Source: Hetaerina americana (Eukaryota; Arthropoda; Insecta; Odonata; Calopterygidae). From it: a stretch of 64,000 bases of DNA. The position numbers and the translations under genes were made by a program. The DNA lies in contig JAKTNV010000006.1 in assembly GCA_022747635.1 (NCBI GenBank), positions 67,170,590 to 67,234,589 of the forward strand. Direction: 5' to 3'. Positions 22,421 to 33,205 of this stretch are shown here, in pieces. The notes beneath the pieces were generated by a model, which searched no databases, was not told where the DNA came from, and saw nothing but the letters and a program-made list of their open reading frames with translations. Numbering within the stretch: position 1 is the stretch's first letter; every line of letters begins with the position of its first letter.

Positions 22421-22639
22421 CAATAAGAGATCAACCATGAGAACGTATATAACGTAGTTGTTATACACGAATTGTGCATAAAAACTATGTTATATAAAAC
22501 TCATATATAACATCACACATACGTGCCAAAATACATAACAAAACACTGAATTGTTACAAACTAAAATAATTAAATTATTTTTTTAATGAAATGTATTATA
22601 TATTTCTAAACAGTAATTATTTTTTGGTAGCTTGTTGTA
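22421..22639. other. AT-rich spacer between two mariner relics
   Basis: No motif recognised. Confidence 0.5.
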
Positions 22640-23226
22640 ACGCTTCCACCGAGCCGTGGTGACATCCTTTCAGTACGGATTTGAGGCGAGGGAAGAGGAA
22701 GAAGTCTGGCGGGGCATCGTCTAAAAAATTTGGACCCTCACTCCCATGGTCGAGAGGCTATCAGCTGATCCGCGTGCGAGTTTCCTTTTGTTCGTCCGAG
22801 AGCACCAGTGACACCAACTTTGCACTCACCTTTCTCATGCCCATGTTTTCGGTCACGAGTTGATGCACATCACTGTAAGGAATGCCGAGTTCATCTGAAA
22901 CCATGCGATAACTTAATCTGAAATCCCTACCAACAAAGCCTTTACTCTTTCAAGATTTTGGTCACTTTTGGAGATGTAAGGCGTCCTTAACATTCGACGT
23001 CTTCAACATCTTGTCCACTCTCCTGAAACAAATTGTACCACTCAAAAACACTCGATCTACTCATGGCGTTATCACTATAAGCTGCCTTGAAAATTTCATG
23101 AGTCTCTTCCCTGGTTTTGCACAGTTTCACGCAAAATTTGATTACATAGAGCTGTTTCAATAACCGGTTCATAACGGAGTGGAAAGAGGTCACGTTATAG
23201 AGGTTTCGCAAACGAACTGTCCGCAC
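22640..23226 (-). pseudogene. Decayed mariner-like transposase, relic D
   Basis: On the minus strand: IKFCVKLCKTREETHEIFKA and MSRSSVFEWYNLFQESGQDV (first helix-turn-helix), then in shifted frames SYRMVSDELGIPYSDVHQLV and TENMGMRKVSAKLVSLVLSD (second helix-turn-helix and following segment). After a deletion come PPDFFLFPRLKSVLKG and HHGSVEALQQATKK. The DFFLFP stretch marks the third catalytic Asp; the sequence between is gone. It is a different family from relic C, lies next to it and faces the other way. Confidence 0.8.
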
Positions 23227-23299
23227 CCCGCAAAGACTAGGAGCAAACTGCCACCGCGCTCCAGCCTTTCCTGAGACTTCCCCTCCTCAAATTCAGCCA

Positions 23300-24010
23300 G
23301 AGACACTGCCACCCGTCTGTACGTCTATCCGGGAAAAAATAAGTCATACTACTTATAGGACAGATCTTGCATCTCATCTTCAATATCCCGTTGGCAATCT
23401 AAATTCTCTGCACCCACCTTTTCTGCTCCCACTAGATTTCTCCCAGCTCCCGTATTTCCTCCCCTAACATGTCTGGTACTTCATCGTTTGTGTTTATTTC
23501 TGCCCATTTCACCATTCACCACACCTACATTTCAATGTCCCCAGCAAATGCTTATCATCTTGTTTCAACGGCCATTTTCCCAAGCCGTACCAAACTCGGT
23601 CCATATAAAAGCTTTGGCAAGTATTTTCTTAATATCCTTACTCGACGTCCTTGTGATTAATTCCCTCCTCCTTGTTAAACTTCTTGGCCTAACACAAATC
23701 TTCTTACATGTATGTTGTTACTACTTTGGTCTTCTTATTCCAATACACTTTCAAGCTAGGTATACCTTTCCACATTACTCTTTCTCGAAAACGTCTTAGC
23801 CTGCATTTTATTTACCTTGATTCTCATACCTTATATAACACATTGATTCTCTATTCAGCCCAGTAATATTGCAATTCCTTTGCTGATTGGGTAAACAAGC
23901 TTGATCATCTTCAGAAATACAAAATACTAATATATTGTGCTTCATGGAAAGTGGGAGCCCTCTTCAACCCTTTCTTGAAAGCTATAAAATTCAATATTAA
24001 ATCATAATTT
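23300..24010 (-). pseudogene. RTE-like LINE remnant, minus strand
   Basis: Minus-strand frames recover weak but ordered similarity to an RTE-type reverse transcriptase. There is EDDQACLPNQQRNCN (position of the FADDQ catalytic motif), YGMRI-like and K-x-QAKTFSRKSNVER segments, then SKDV...KILAKAFIWTEFGTAW and PLKQDDKHLLGTLKCRCGEW. Stops and frameshifts occur throughout. The catalytic first Asp region is mutated. Old and inactive. Confidence 0.5.
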
Positions 24011-24059
24011 ATTTTTCTAGAATACGAATACTCGTCTGGGTAGGGTTTAGCCTGATGTG

Positions 24060-24560
24060 ATCCTTAGAGGAATTAAAAAAGATGCACTATGTTTTTAAGG
24101 ACTGCGTTTTCCCTCCATTGGAGTCAAAATTATGATGAGTCGAACGAAGCCCATGTGAGCGACAGAGCATCCTGGAGGTTGAAACGGACCCTGCTCCTTA
24201 TGTATGAGCCCAAGGAAGCCATCGAAGGGTCTTGTAAGGATCAGCCACTAAGCCTCAAGAAAGATTTGCACGGAAGAAAATGTGGAGGGCCAGAGAGGTT
24301 AGTCTGCCCTCCATTGCCCATCTCGGAGATGCGTAGTTTCGCCCCCGTTTCCGCACGCCTCCGCAGACGCGAATTTTTCAACCCTGGGATTTTTGCCGTG
24401 TTCCACCATTCCCTCTCGGCCGCCTTCCCCCTCGCCGCTCCCCGCCAGCCCTCCTCCGCCGTCTTCCCGGCCAGCATGCACGCGGGGAGCTCGACTGCTC
24501 CGTATCCCTCTCTCTCTCCCTCTCCGTCAAAATCGATTTTGCTCGACAACTTGCAACTTA
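24060..24560. other. GC-rich pyrimidine-skewed island
   Basis: C-rich on the plus strand, strongest at 24340-24540. A 190-codon ORF spans it but has no motif, and an antisense 102-codon ORF overlaps it, typical of GC-rich noise. Confidence 0.45.
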
Positions 24561-25206
24561 AGGGATTAGGGAAATTTCAACGCCATTTTCAGAATCCGAG
24601 ACGCTCCGCTGTGGAAACAGGCTTCCGCCGTTGGACGACTGACTTTCGGAGGAGAGGTTAATAATTATGGGAGCAATTAGCTCGCATCTTAAATGTTTGA
24701 TGCAGAGTTGAAAATAGTTTTCTAACATGCAATTTGACGGCAAGCGGGAGACTGGTGAGATGTCGCGGAACTTAACCACTTTGCTCTTTGCCGATACAGT
24801 CATGAAAAAAATCTACAGTTTTTATTCAAATAATTGCTTGGAAAATCCCCTTTAAAATGCTGTACATAATTTGCACCGAAGTTCGTAAGGATTTTGCCTA
24901 GGCTTTACATCGTCTGATATTGCCTCAGGATCGCAAATATATTTTTATTCTTTTTTCCTTATTAGGCTGAAAAAGTGAAGGGAATTATTGGGGTTACACT
25001 CCCCATTTTTTCAGTTAACTGAAAATTGAGAAAAGGATCAGAATTTAGCATCTTTCCCAATTTTCAGATTCAGACTGCCCCCTCGTTTAGAACTCTTTCT
25101 ATATATTTCCTATGGAATATTTGTGATAACTATAGACACAACAATTCAATGTACGCGCACATAAATTATTGCCTAAATATTCCCTAAATTGTATGATAAG
25201 ATTGCT
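24561..25206. other. AT-rich sequence, nothing recognised
   Basis: No motif seen. It ends at GATTATA, the presumed target duplication of the next LINE. Confidence 0.45.
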
Positions 25207-25213
25207 GATTATA

Positions 25214-27167
25214 CATCTACATTTACATCTACATAATACCCCGCAAGCCGCCGCAAGGGCGTGTGGCGGGGGGTGTTAGGTCACCAACCGTAAAAAAGAA
25301 AAATACCACATGCAAAAAAAAAACAACACGGAAAATTACACCCACAGCAGCGCACACACTCATGCAAAAATCCCTTCATCCAATACTCATGCAAACACAT
25401 ATACCGCAAAACAACTAAAAACTGCACCCCATGATGCAGCACGAAAGACATCCTACAACACGGAAGCCAGGACACAACAAGCAAGAAATTGAAACATCAC
25501 TACCACATGAAAATGCACCACGAAACACTCTACCCCCAAAGAGTCTCTAAATGGCAGGGAATGCGACCCAACGTTGCAGGTAGCAGGAATTTGCCCCCGC
25601 GGAGAGGGACGAGGGATTGAAAGGGAAACTTAAAAACAGATGAACAGAACATGAATTAAGTCATTCGGAAAGAATGGCTTATTATAGCAAAACACATAAG
25701 GTTAGTGGAAGAGCATGCATTTAAATACAACTAATTATTTTTTAGACGCTGAGGGTGGCAAGTGGAATTTTTGCTATCTATAACCCTGCAGTTGCTATCC
25801 CGTATTGTCCGTGGGAAGAAGGAGTCCTTGAGTCGGCTAGTTCTGGCATCTATTTCCCGAATTTTATATGCATGATCCAAGCGACCAATGTATGTAGGAG
25901 TACGAATAATTTGCGAGACCTCGGTGCTGAAACATGCGGATCTAAATTTATTTAATAATTTCAATCTTGCATTGAATCGTCTCTCAGCCAATGATTCCCA
26001 CCCCAAATACATGAGCATTTCGGTGACGCTTTGCGTTTTATCGTAGGAATTTTTTACAAAACGGGCTGCCCGGCGTTGAACCTTCTCAATTTCCCGAATG
26101 AGACCTTTTTCACTCGGATCCCACACGCTGCATGCGTATTCTAAATGAGGCCTTACAAGAGCGTGGTAACAACGTTCCTTGACCTTCGAGTCACTTTTGC
26201 CGACAATGCGTCTAATGAATCCCAATTTTTTATATGCTTGACCGCAGACTTTACGTATGTGAGTCCCCCAAGTTAAGTCTTTTGTGAATGTGACACCTAG
26301 GTATTTCACCGTATCAACTACTGCTAGGTCACCTCCAGCTAATTTGTAAGCAAATCCCGTTGATCTTTTAAAGAAATTTACCACTGAACATTTATTATAA
26401 TTTAGAGTCAATCCCCAGTTAGAACACCATTTAGTAATGCAATCTAAATCCTGCTCTAGAATAAAACGATCCTCATCCCCAGATATCTCCCGATAGATCA
26501 CCGTGTCATCCGCGAACATCCTAATTTTACTTTTCACTTCGCGGTTCAAATCGTTAACAAAAATCAAGAAAAGCAACGGCCCGATCACACTTCCCTGAGG
26601 TACCCCCGACGTGACTCGAACGCTGTCGGAACTAGCGCCATCAAGGACTACCCTCTGTTCCCGCTCCGAAAGAAAATCTTTAACCCAACTTATGGCGCCC
26701 TTATTTATACCCGCGACCTTTAATTTATGAATGAGTTTACCATGTGGGACCTTATCAAATGCCTTTTGAAAATCTAAGAAGATGGCATCCACTTGCCTAC
26801 CTCTCTCACCCGATAAAAGTAAATCATGTGTAAATAATCCTAATTGGGTTTCGCAGGAGCGAGTTTTCCTGAATCCGTGTTGATTGTCACTTAAAAAGTT
26901 AATATTGTCAAGGTGTCTCATTATTGAACTGACAATTATGTGCTCTAAGATTTTGCAACAGATAGAAGTGAGAGATATAGGTCTGTAATTACTGGGATCC
27001 TCCCTGTCACCACCTTTAAAAATAGGCGTTATTTGCGCGGTTTTCCAAATCTTGGGTACTTTGCACTCTGTGAGGGATTTGTTAAATATAAATTCAAGGT
27101 ACGGGGCAATGTTTGGAGCTAAATGTTTTATCACCCTAGCTGGTATATTTTCGGGACCCGGGGAAAG
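25214..27167 (-). mobile_element. 5'-truncated CR1/Jockey-like LINE, young copy
   Basis: About 1.95 kb on the minus strand: an open reverse transcriptase frame, a 3' UTR of about 500 bp, a CCCGCCACACGCCCTTGCGG hairpin and a short ATGTAG-type tail ending at 25214. GATTATA lies immediately outside both ends (25207-25213 and 27168-27174), a possible 7-bp target-site duplication. The upper one abuts the codons for LSPGPENIP, where family homology begins. The 3' UTR is almost identical to that of the copy at 38505-39210, so both are young. Confidence 0.9.
25731..27167 (-). CDS. LINE reverse transcriptase, N-terminally truncated
   Basis: The open frame gives 478 element-derived codons to a TAA stop. 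The ten codons upstream, including the only early Met, come from flanking DNA, so this is not a complete gene. Reverse transcriptase motifs in order (residues counted from the flanking Met): NYRPISLTSICCKILEHI (70-87), QHGFRK (106-111), FLDFQKAFDKVP with catalytic Asp142, SGVPQGSVIGPLLF (197-210) and MFADDTVIY with catalytic Asp230-Asp231. A thumb and C-terminal region follows (KYLGVTFTKDLTW, RPHLEYACSVWDP, RRAARFV). The endonuclease domain is missing, so it cannot retrotranspose alone. The protein would copy the LINE RNA at a nicked target. The clade (CR1, L2 or Jockey) cannot be settled by eye. Confidence 0.88.
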   Translation of the reverse strand, partial: LSPGPENIPARVIKHLAPNIAPYLEFIFNKSLTECKVPKIWKTAQITPIFKGGDREDPSNYRPISLTSICCKILEHIIVSSIMRHLDNINFLSDNQHGFRKTRSCETQLGLFTHDLLLSGERGRQVDAIFLDFQKAFDKVPHGKLIHKLKVAGINKGAISWVKDFLSEREQRVVLDGASSDSVRVTSGVPQGSVIGPLLFLIFVNDLNREVKSKIRMFADDTVIYREISGDEDRFILEQDLDCITKWCSNWGLTLNYNKCSVVNFFKRSTGFAYKLAGGDLAVVDTVKYLGVTFTKDLTWGTHIRKVCGQAYKKLGFIRRIVGKSDSKVKERCYHALVRPHLEYACSVWDPSEKGLIREIEKVQRRAARFVKNSYDKTQSVTEMLMYLGWESLAERRFNARLKLLNKFRSACFSTEVSQIIRTPTYIGRLDHAYKIREIDARTSRLKDSFFPRTIRDSNCRVIDSKNSTCHPQRLKNN

Positions 27168-27174
27168 GATTATA

Positions 27175-27814
27175 TACAAGGACTGGTGAGTTAACACCCC
27201 ATGCTATGCGTTCCCTTGGGAAGTTTTCCGAGTAATGCATTAATTCGATTCGACATGGTAGATATAATCTAGCCTCACAACTACATTGACAGGGCTGCCA
27301 ATGGTCACCTTATAAGAGAGATAGACTACCGAATGGATAGATTCGCCTTTTCCGCGAATGATTCGCGACAATAACTCAAGTGGGGAACTTGAAGACGGAA
27401 ATGGGTCGGCACCGATGTATTAGGTTAGGAATATACAAGTTACATTCTCCTTAACTCACTTCATGGCCGGTGTCCTATTGCCCTCCGCCATGCACCCTTA
27501 GGTAGGGTGGTAGGGTGTCGTGTAAATAAAGTTGTAGAGCTAATGTATTTGTGAATCGTTTGTCCAGCTTGAGTAAATTGTTACCTCGTAGATAGTGACT
27601 ATCTTGGGTGTGAACCCGCGGTTTTTAATTGGATAGCTTATTTGCGTTCTTAGGGTAGTCGGCGGAGTGGTTACCTACAGTAGAGTTGTTACTATAGTGA
27701 CGTGTATATCAAATTTTGTAAGAATGACGTTCGATCGCCCTCCTTCCATGCACCATCCCGATAGATCACGGGGACCGCGTACATGTGGAACTAGTGGAGA
27801 ATAAGTAAGATGGC
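27175..27814. other. Unassigned sequence
   Basis: Two loosely similar GCCCTCC...CCATGCACC segments (about 27480 and 27740) hint at old repeat sequence related to the LINE 3' end below, but I cannot assign them. Confidence 0.35.
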
Positions 27815-27885
27815 TTGCGGCCTACCCCCTGCCACACGTCCTTGAGACAGCTTGCGGTGGAGCGTGTAGATGTATGTGTAAAGAA
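27815..27885 (+). mobile_element. CR1/Jockey-like LINE 3' end, old copy
   Basis: CCCCCTGCCACACGTCCTTG, then CAGCTTGCGGTGGAG and GTGTAGATGTATGTG correspond to the family hairpin and tail in order. No coding part is recognisable upstream. Confidence 0.6.
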
Positions 27886-28599
27886 AACTGTTGTAATTCT
27901 TTCCATTTATTATTTCATCAAAGAGAACTTAGAATTTATTTTTTTAATCCTAACAAGTTATGACTCACTTGGTGGAGGAACAAAATGGTAACATCTCATC
28001 GTTGAGGTGCTTTTTTAAAACTCTTATGGCAATATTTGCAACCACCTAAATTTGCTCACTTAAACACACCAAACACGATTTCCTTGTTAAGATGCCGTAC
28101 TTATCTTTATCACGTTATTCTAATTGGTTGCGCACAAAGAAGTTCAAGCTGCATCAATAAAGTACAAAAAAGAAGAATTAAATAAAACAAGTCAACATTT
28201 TAAGCACTTTTAAGCAATGGACAGAGAAACCATTTTGCGAACTTGGAACAAATTGGAAACCTATTTTTCCTGCAAGCGTGGCCGTGCAAATATTTTACCG
28301 TGACATAGCTGGGTAGTGTGCATAGCTGAGGGGTTAACATATGTGTACTTTAGATGGAAGTTGTGACGGCTTTATTTCTTGGGTCTTAAGGTGGATGATT
28401 GTTGATGACGGCTGAAAATTAACTTCGTTCAGCTTGAAGAATGCTTTTATTTGAAACGAAATCAGAATCATATGTATATCTCAAATCTAAGTTGAAATAT
28501 CTCCAATTTATTTTTCAACTGGAGTAGTACTGCTATTATGGTTAGAAATTTCAATATCGAAAACCAAAGTAGTGGTGGAATTAGATATTAACCCGCATG
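27886..28599. other. AT-rich sequence, nothing recognised
   Basis: No motif seen. Confidence 0.45.
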
Positions 28600-28811
28600 T
28601 TGGTTTGATAAAAGAGGTCACCCCGTACTAACAATAAGGCCTATACGGTACGTGAAGAAAATGAACTTCTCAAACTCAACGTGGGGTTTCCCAGGAAGAA
28701 TTGGTGCTCGAAATATTTGACAGGTTGGGTGGACCTGAGGGGTCGCCCGGAATCAAACCCGGGTCCTCCATTCAGTAGCCAAGCGTCCTACCTATTGGAC
28801 TACCTAGCCCC
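28600..28811 (-). mobile_element. SINE B, diverged copy
   Basis: On the minus strand: head GGGGCTAGGTAGTCCAATAG and B box CCGGGTTTGATTCCGGG, then the body marker TTCTTCCTGGGAAACC and, near the end, GTTAGTACGGGGTGACCTCT, which corresponds to the family CTTAGTACCGGGTGAACTCT. The 3'-terminal hairpin is not recognisable. Confidence 0.75.
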
Positions 28812-29366
28812 AGTTTAACATCTACGTATATCGAATTTCACGCTACTAGTCAGATTCATTTGAATTTATGACAGCATTCGCTTTCAACGCACCTCGTTAT
28901 TTGACTGACAGACACTAAGTATTGATTTTTTTCTAAAAACTACATCAATATTTTTAGAAATCCACTTGAAAAACTACTTTGTGTTCTAGTTATTGCAAAC
29001 AAGATTCGTACAGCGCGATGATGCGTTTTCTCGAAGGTAGGTCGAGCAATTTCAAACTCTCATTAAAATAACAATACCTATTCAATAGAGGATTCATTAT
29101 TAACTATATTTAGTTACAAACAATATCTTCCGTGCGTGATGCGTATGGAGACTCCATTAGGTAATTATATAAGAACAGACATTCATCGGTTTCTTCACCC
29201 ACGGATCGTTGTATTCACGTAAATTTCTCGTCAACTTCTTACCGGAATTTTCGACGAAAATTTAGGGTGCCCAAAATGAATCAAGAAGACTGCTCCGGGC
29301 ATTTGGGATATGAATTTGCAGTAGGTGCAATTTTATGAGTACTTTCGATAGCTATATTTTGAATAT
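28812..29366. other. AT-rich sequence, nothing recognised
   Basis: No element seen before the LINE fragment that follows. Confidence 0.45.
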
Positions 29367-30005
29367 ATGAGACCAGAACTTCACTTACGAATGAAAATTG
29401 TCCTTCCCATCATATCATATTGCTCCCCCATTTGGTCCACCTCATCCCCAACTAATCTTAAATCCCTTGATTGCATCTCTCACTTCTTTGCCAAAATAGT
29501 CAAACACCGAGTCCCACATTACCGCAATATGCCGCAGCATTTGAATGCTGTTCTGTCTTCCCTACCCATTTCTAGTCCCCAAAGCTGCAGACTTAAAGCT
29601 GATTTAAAACTCCTCTACAACACCCTAAACTCGGCTATTGATTGCCCTGAACTGCTATCTTTCTTCAACTTCAGGATACCAACCCGATCCACCCGCACCC
29701 ACTCCCTACTCCATCTGCCTATTCCTAGAATATCTCTCACCAAGCGCTCACTGTTATTTCGCCTCTCCTCCCTTCTATATTCACTCCCTCACACTGTCGA
29801 CCCCTTTAACTTATCATGCAACAACTTAACCATCCAAGCTTTATCCCGCCTTTCAGCAAATTAAAATTTTCCCCGGTCCATGCTTGGTTCTCGTTGTTAT
29901 TGTTATGCTGTTATTGTATTTTGTCTTCTTTTATGTTTGTTATATTTTTCACTGTGAAATGGCGCCACTGCTTTATGTGAACAATGTTTTAAAATAAAAT
30001 AAAAA
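29367..30005 (+). mobile_element. 5'-truncated LINE, second family, 3' end
   Basis: A 165-codon open frame (29367-29864) matches the extreme C-terminal region of a non-LTR retrotransposon protein. VLPIISYCSPIWS corresponds to the L-x-Y-C-x-x-x-W segment after the reverse transcriptase, and RLKADLKLLYNTLNSAIDCP with ELLSFFNFRIP is the conserved LKLLYK...DCPELL...F-x-VP block. A 3' UTR of about 140 bp ends in AATAAAATAAAAAA, a plausible polyadenylation signal and A-rich tail. It lacks the ATGTAG tail and hairpin of the other family, so it is a separate LINE lineage. Truncation point approximate. Confidence 0.8.
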
Positions 30006-32965
30006 AGTCAATAAAACACACCTTTCTCAGAAAAGTTTAAATCCATAATGACAATCAATCTAAATTTGTATCGTAACAAATAATTCTTGAAGCATGATGA
30101 ATTTTAAGACTGCATTGAGTAATTCATGGCATTTAAATGCTCAATACTTTTCATCACTAGCCGGAATAACTTGTTGTTTAGCGAGTATTTGTCCACGTGT
30201 GCCAGTCAAGGCGCGGACATTGGTCTTCGGTCAATGGATGACACTACTCAGAGGGGTCCCCGGCGCGAATTTTTGTAGGACTGTGGAAGATTTTGAAGAA
30301 ATAGGTCTTGGTGCACGTCGAATATTTTTTAAAAGAGCTCTTAGAGGGAATTCGCGAAGTAATAATGGCATTATTAACCAGAGGGAGAAAATATACCAAA
30401 CACAAATAGTGGCACTCCCAAAAGATGTGTACTCCTTTGTGATTTTCCTGGGAGGACTTTAACAATTCCTCTTCGCATTGTGTGGCGAGGTGAATGAAAG
30501 TTGTAGGCAAAGGCCTCTTCACGTGGACTTGGTGGTCTTGGACAGTGAGGCTCTTCGCGGAAAGTGGGGAAAGGATTTTAAACCCGAAACCGTGTTCAGC
30601 GTGACAGACTAAAATGCTTAAGCGCCTAATCCTCTTTACTGTACAAAAAGAGACAAATAGACCTGCTTTCCTGTTAGCAGTGAACGCGGAAAACGCTTGT
30701 CCCATTCAAGTGGCTTTGAGTACCCGGGGTGGTGCCTGCCAGTTCCCGTAAGGAAGGGCACTTCATTAGTGCTGTCGGAAGTATGTGTCCGTTTTATCTC
30801 CGCTTGCCAATCAATGGTCAATATTTCGCCTGCCACCCAAATAGTTTTCATTCAACTGGTCCCCGGTAAAGAAATACCCGAGGTGATAGAAGTTTGAAGG
30901 CGTAATTTGCATACTCGAGTATTGCCGATCGAAAGAATGATTACCGATGATTTCGGATATGGATTACTTCAGTGAATATTTAAGATTTCTGATGTTTTGT
31001 TTTATCGGTTGAAGAAAGCGTAAATAAAGCGTGAAGCTTTTGGCGTAACATGATCGAGAATAGTATATATGCGGCATGAATACAAAATAAATTAGCACAT
31101 TACAAACTATTTTAAAATTTACTAATGAAAATGAATTTTCCTTTGGGAAAATATATAATCTAAAAATGTAATCTAACGTGGTTGTATAGCTAGTATTTGG
31201 TATTTTGAACGGAAATGGCCAAAAACAATTCCTAGGAGTGGTACTGAGGTAAGAAGAAATAGACTTATGAGCTCAAAAAATGACTTTAAAATTATTTCGT
31301 ATGACAGACATGCGTACGCTCAAGAATGGGGTTTCCTACTAAAGGAAAGGCATTGTCCCCGACCGTCAAGACTTAAATCCTAGGTAAGTTGTATTATTCC
31401 TGTAAGATGTACATCATTATTGTTTTGAGTTTCCAATATACGGAGGAGGTTTTGTCAAATTGATTGGTAATCCTATAATTATAGTACCAAAACTGAAATT
31501 GAATTTAATTACTTCTTTGTGCCAAAGGTTTGGTGCTTCATAGTAACGCAAAATATTTGTTATTTGGTCAATTAATTGATTACCCCGTCGGTTAATGTTG
31601 CCTGAAGAAATTATGACGCTTATTTGCTATTCGACTTTTACTGAATGGTATTGAAAAGCTACGACAGACAAACATCGTAAAAGTTTCACTTTGGGCAACC
31701 AGAAGAGGAGGCTTCCGAGAGACTTCCATTTGACGCATGGCAAGGAACTTGATCCCTGTCCCCTTGAATTGTATTTCTCACCTGAATTTTTGCCGAGTGA
31801 TAGTCGGGCTTGTGAAAGTTTTTCTTCAAAGATATTTTCCGTTCCACCTAAATTCTTCGCTCTCCATCCTCCCTTTCATTACCGTTGCTAGATTTTACTC
31901 GAAATCTACATGAATATTCTTGTATATACTTGCACTGTCATTAGTGGTTAAATAATGCCACATGGCTGTAGATGAAATATTAACATGAGCTTTAAAGAGT
32001 TGATATTCTCTTTAAGAGATTTTTCACATTAAGCATGAATTACGGAGATTAAAAATGTAGCCTCAATTTTTCTGCTAAAAAGACTTCATTTTCTTTTAAA
32101 TTAGTCGTGCAACTATTATTAGTTTAAAATAAGGAAAGAAGTCTACAGAGAGTACAGGAATCATTATAAGATTTTCATCAAACGGGATGCAGAACTTTGA
32201 ATTGCGAATTGTGCCTCACGATCTCTTTTTTTTGTAAATGAGTCTTCGCTTGGTGAGTAGAAATTTCTCTTTGGGATTTGCATGTATCTGAACCAGTCAT
32301 AGGAAGTATTCGTTGAGTTGAAGCGCAGAATAGCGGAGGAAAATTACTTATTTTGGGTATTTGAACTCCTATATTTGATTGGTCAAGGAGATAATTAAGA
32401 TGTAAGTTCTTGGATTTTAGGATCATCAGGAAATATGTAGTGTGTTTGATTATTTTCATATCACCTAAGCCCAAACGATCATTCAAACCAGTTGGTGTAG
32501 GGTTTATTGTGTATTCTCATGCCTCTGATACTAAGGTTGTACAAAATTTGAAATTAATTTTCTGGAGTACGCTTTGGTTAAGATATAAGCATGATTATGG
32601 GTTTATTTAAATATATGAAATCCTGTAGTTGTGTAGAATATGCATTTGAGTATTATGCTGAATGAAATAATTGTTTATAAAAGTTATAGATTTTTTTGGA
32701 AAAATTTTTAGCATCGTTTTTCTTTACCAACCGTAGAGAAAAAATAGCAATTACCAAATTTTTGAATAGACTTGATAGACGACGCATTAGCTACCATTTT
32801 ATAATCAGAATCAAACCAAAATTGTAAAAATGTAATGCGTATCCATTCCGAAAACTCGAGCCACGCCAATGCTAATGTCAATGTTGCTCTGTTGTTAGGT
32901 TTTCTTGAAAAAATTTCCCTTGGTAATAATTTTGGGAATAATTAGTAGCTTTCAGTGTTTTCTCC
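30006..32965. other. Unassigned sequence
   Basis: A 122-codon ORF at 30094-30462 overlaps a 153-codon ORF on the other strand (30244-30705). Neither has a motif I know. The rest is AT-rich with no visible elements. Confidence 0.4.
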
Positions 32966-33205
32966 AGTAGTAATAGGGATAGTTATACAGGGAGGCGATG
33001 GACATATAAGGTAATTTGCCCCTTTAGGAATAAGTGGGTAATTTGGTAGGGGTAGGATGGGAAGAGATAGGCATCGGTATTAGCCTACTATAAATGAAGG
33101 GTACCCTGAGTCCAACAATCGGCATTAGCCAACTATAAATGAAGGGTACCCTGAGTCCAACAATTATAAGTACGATCCGACGGACGGACTCCCTTTGAAG
33201 AGGTA
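32966..33205 (-). mobile_element. SINE A, 3' part with internal duplication
   Basis: On the minus strand it carries GTCCGTCGGATCG, TAGGCTAATACCGATGCC, CCAAATTACCCACTTATTCC and CCATCGCCTCCCTG, in SINE A order, ending in an ATTACTACTGG tail. The tRNA head is not recognisable. A 45-bp tandem duplication lies inside it. Confidence 0.72.
33075..33164. repeat. 45-bp tandem duplication
   Basis: Two head-to-tail units, 33075-33119 and 33120-33164, differing at two positions. Each begins CGGTATTAGCCTACTATAAA or its variant and ends TGAGTCCAACAAT. Confidence 0.95.

Noticed and set aside
24089..24661. 190-codon ORF
   Set aside because: Crosses the boundary between AT-rich and GC-rich DNA without any motif; the open stretch lies mostly in the GC-rich part.
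25731..27197. Met at 27197 as the start of the reverse transcriptase
   Set aside because: It lies outside the apparent target duplication, so it belongs to flanking DNA.
30094..30705. Overlapping 122- and 153-codon ORFs on opposite strands
   Set aside because: No family motif and no other support such as repeat boundaries or a plausible promoter.
33075..33164. CRISPR-like or satellite array
   Set aside because: Only two adjacent units without spacers, inside a SINE in animal DNA.
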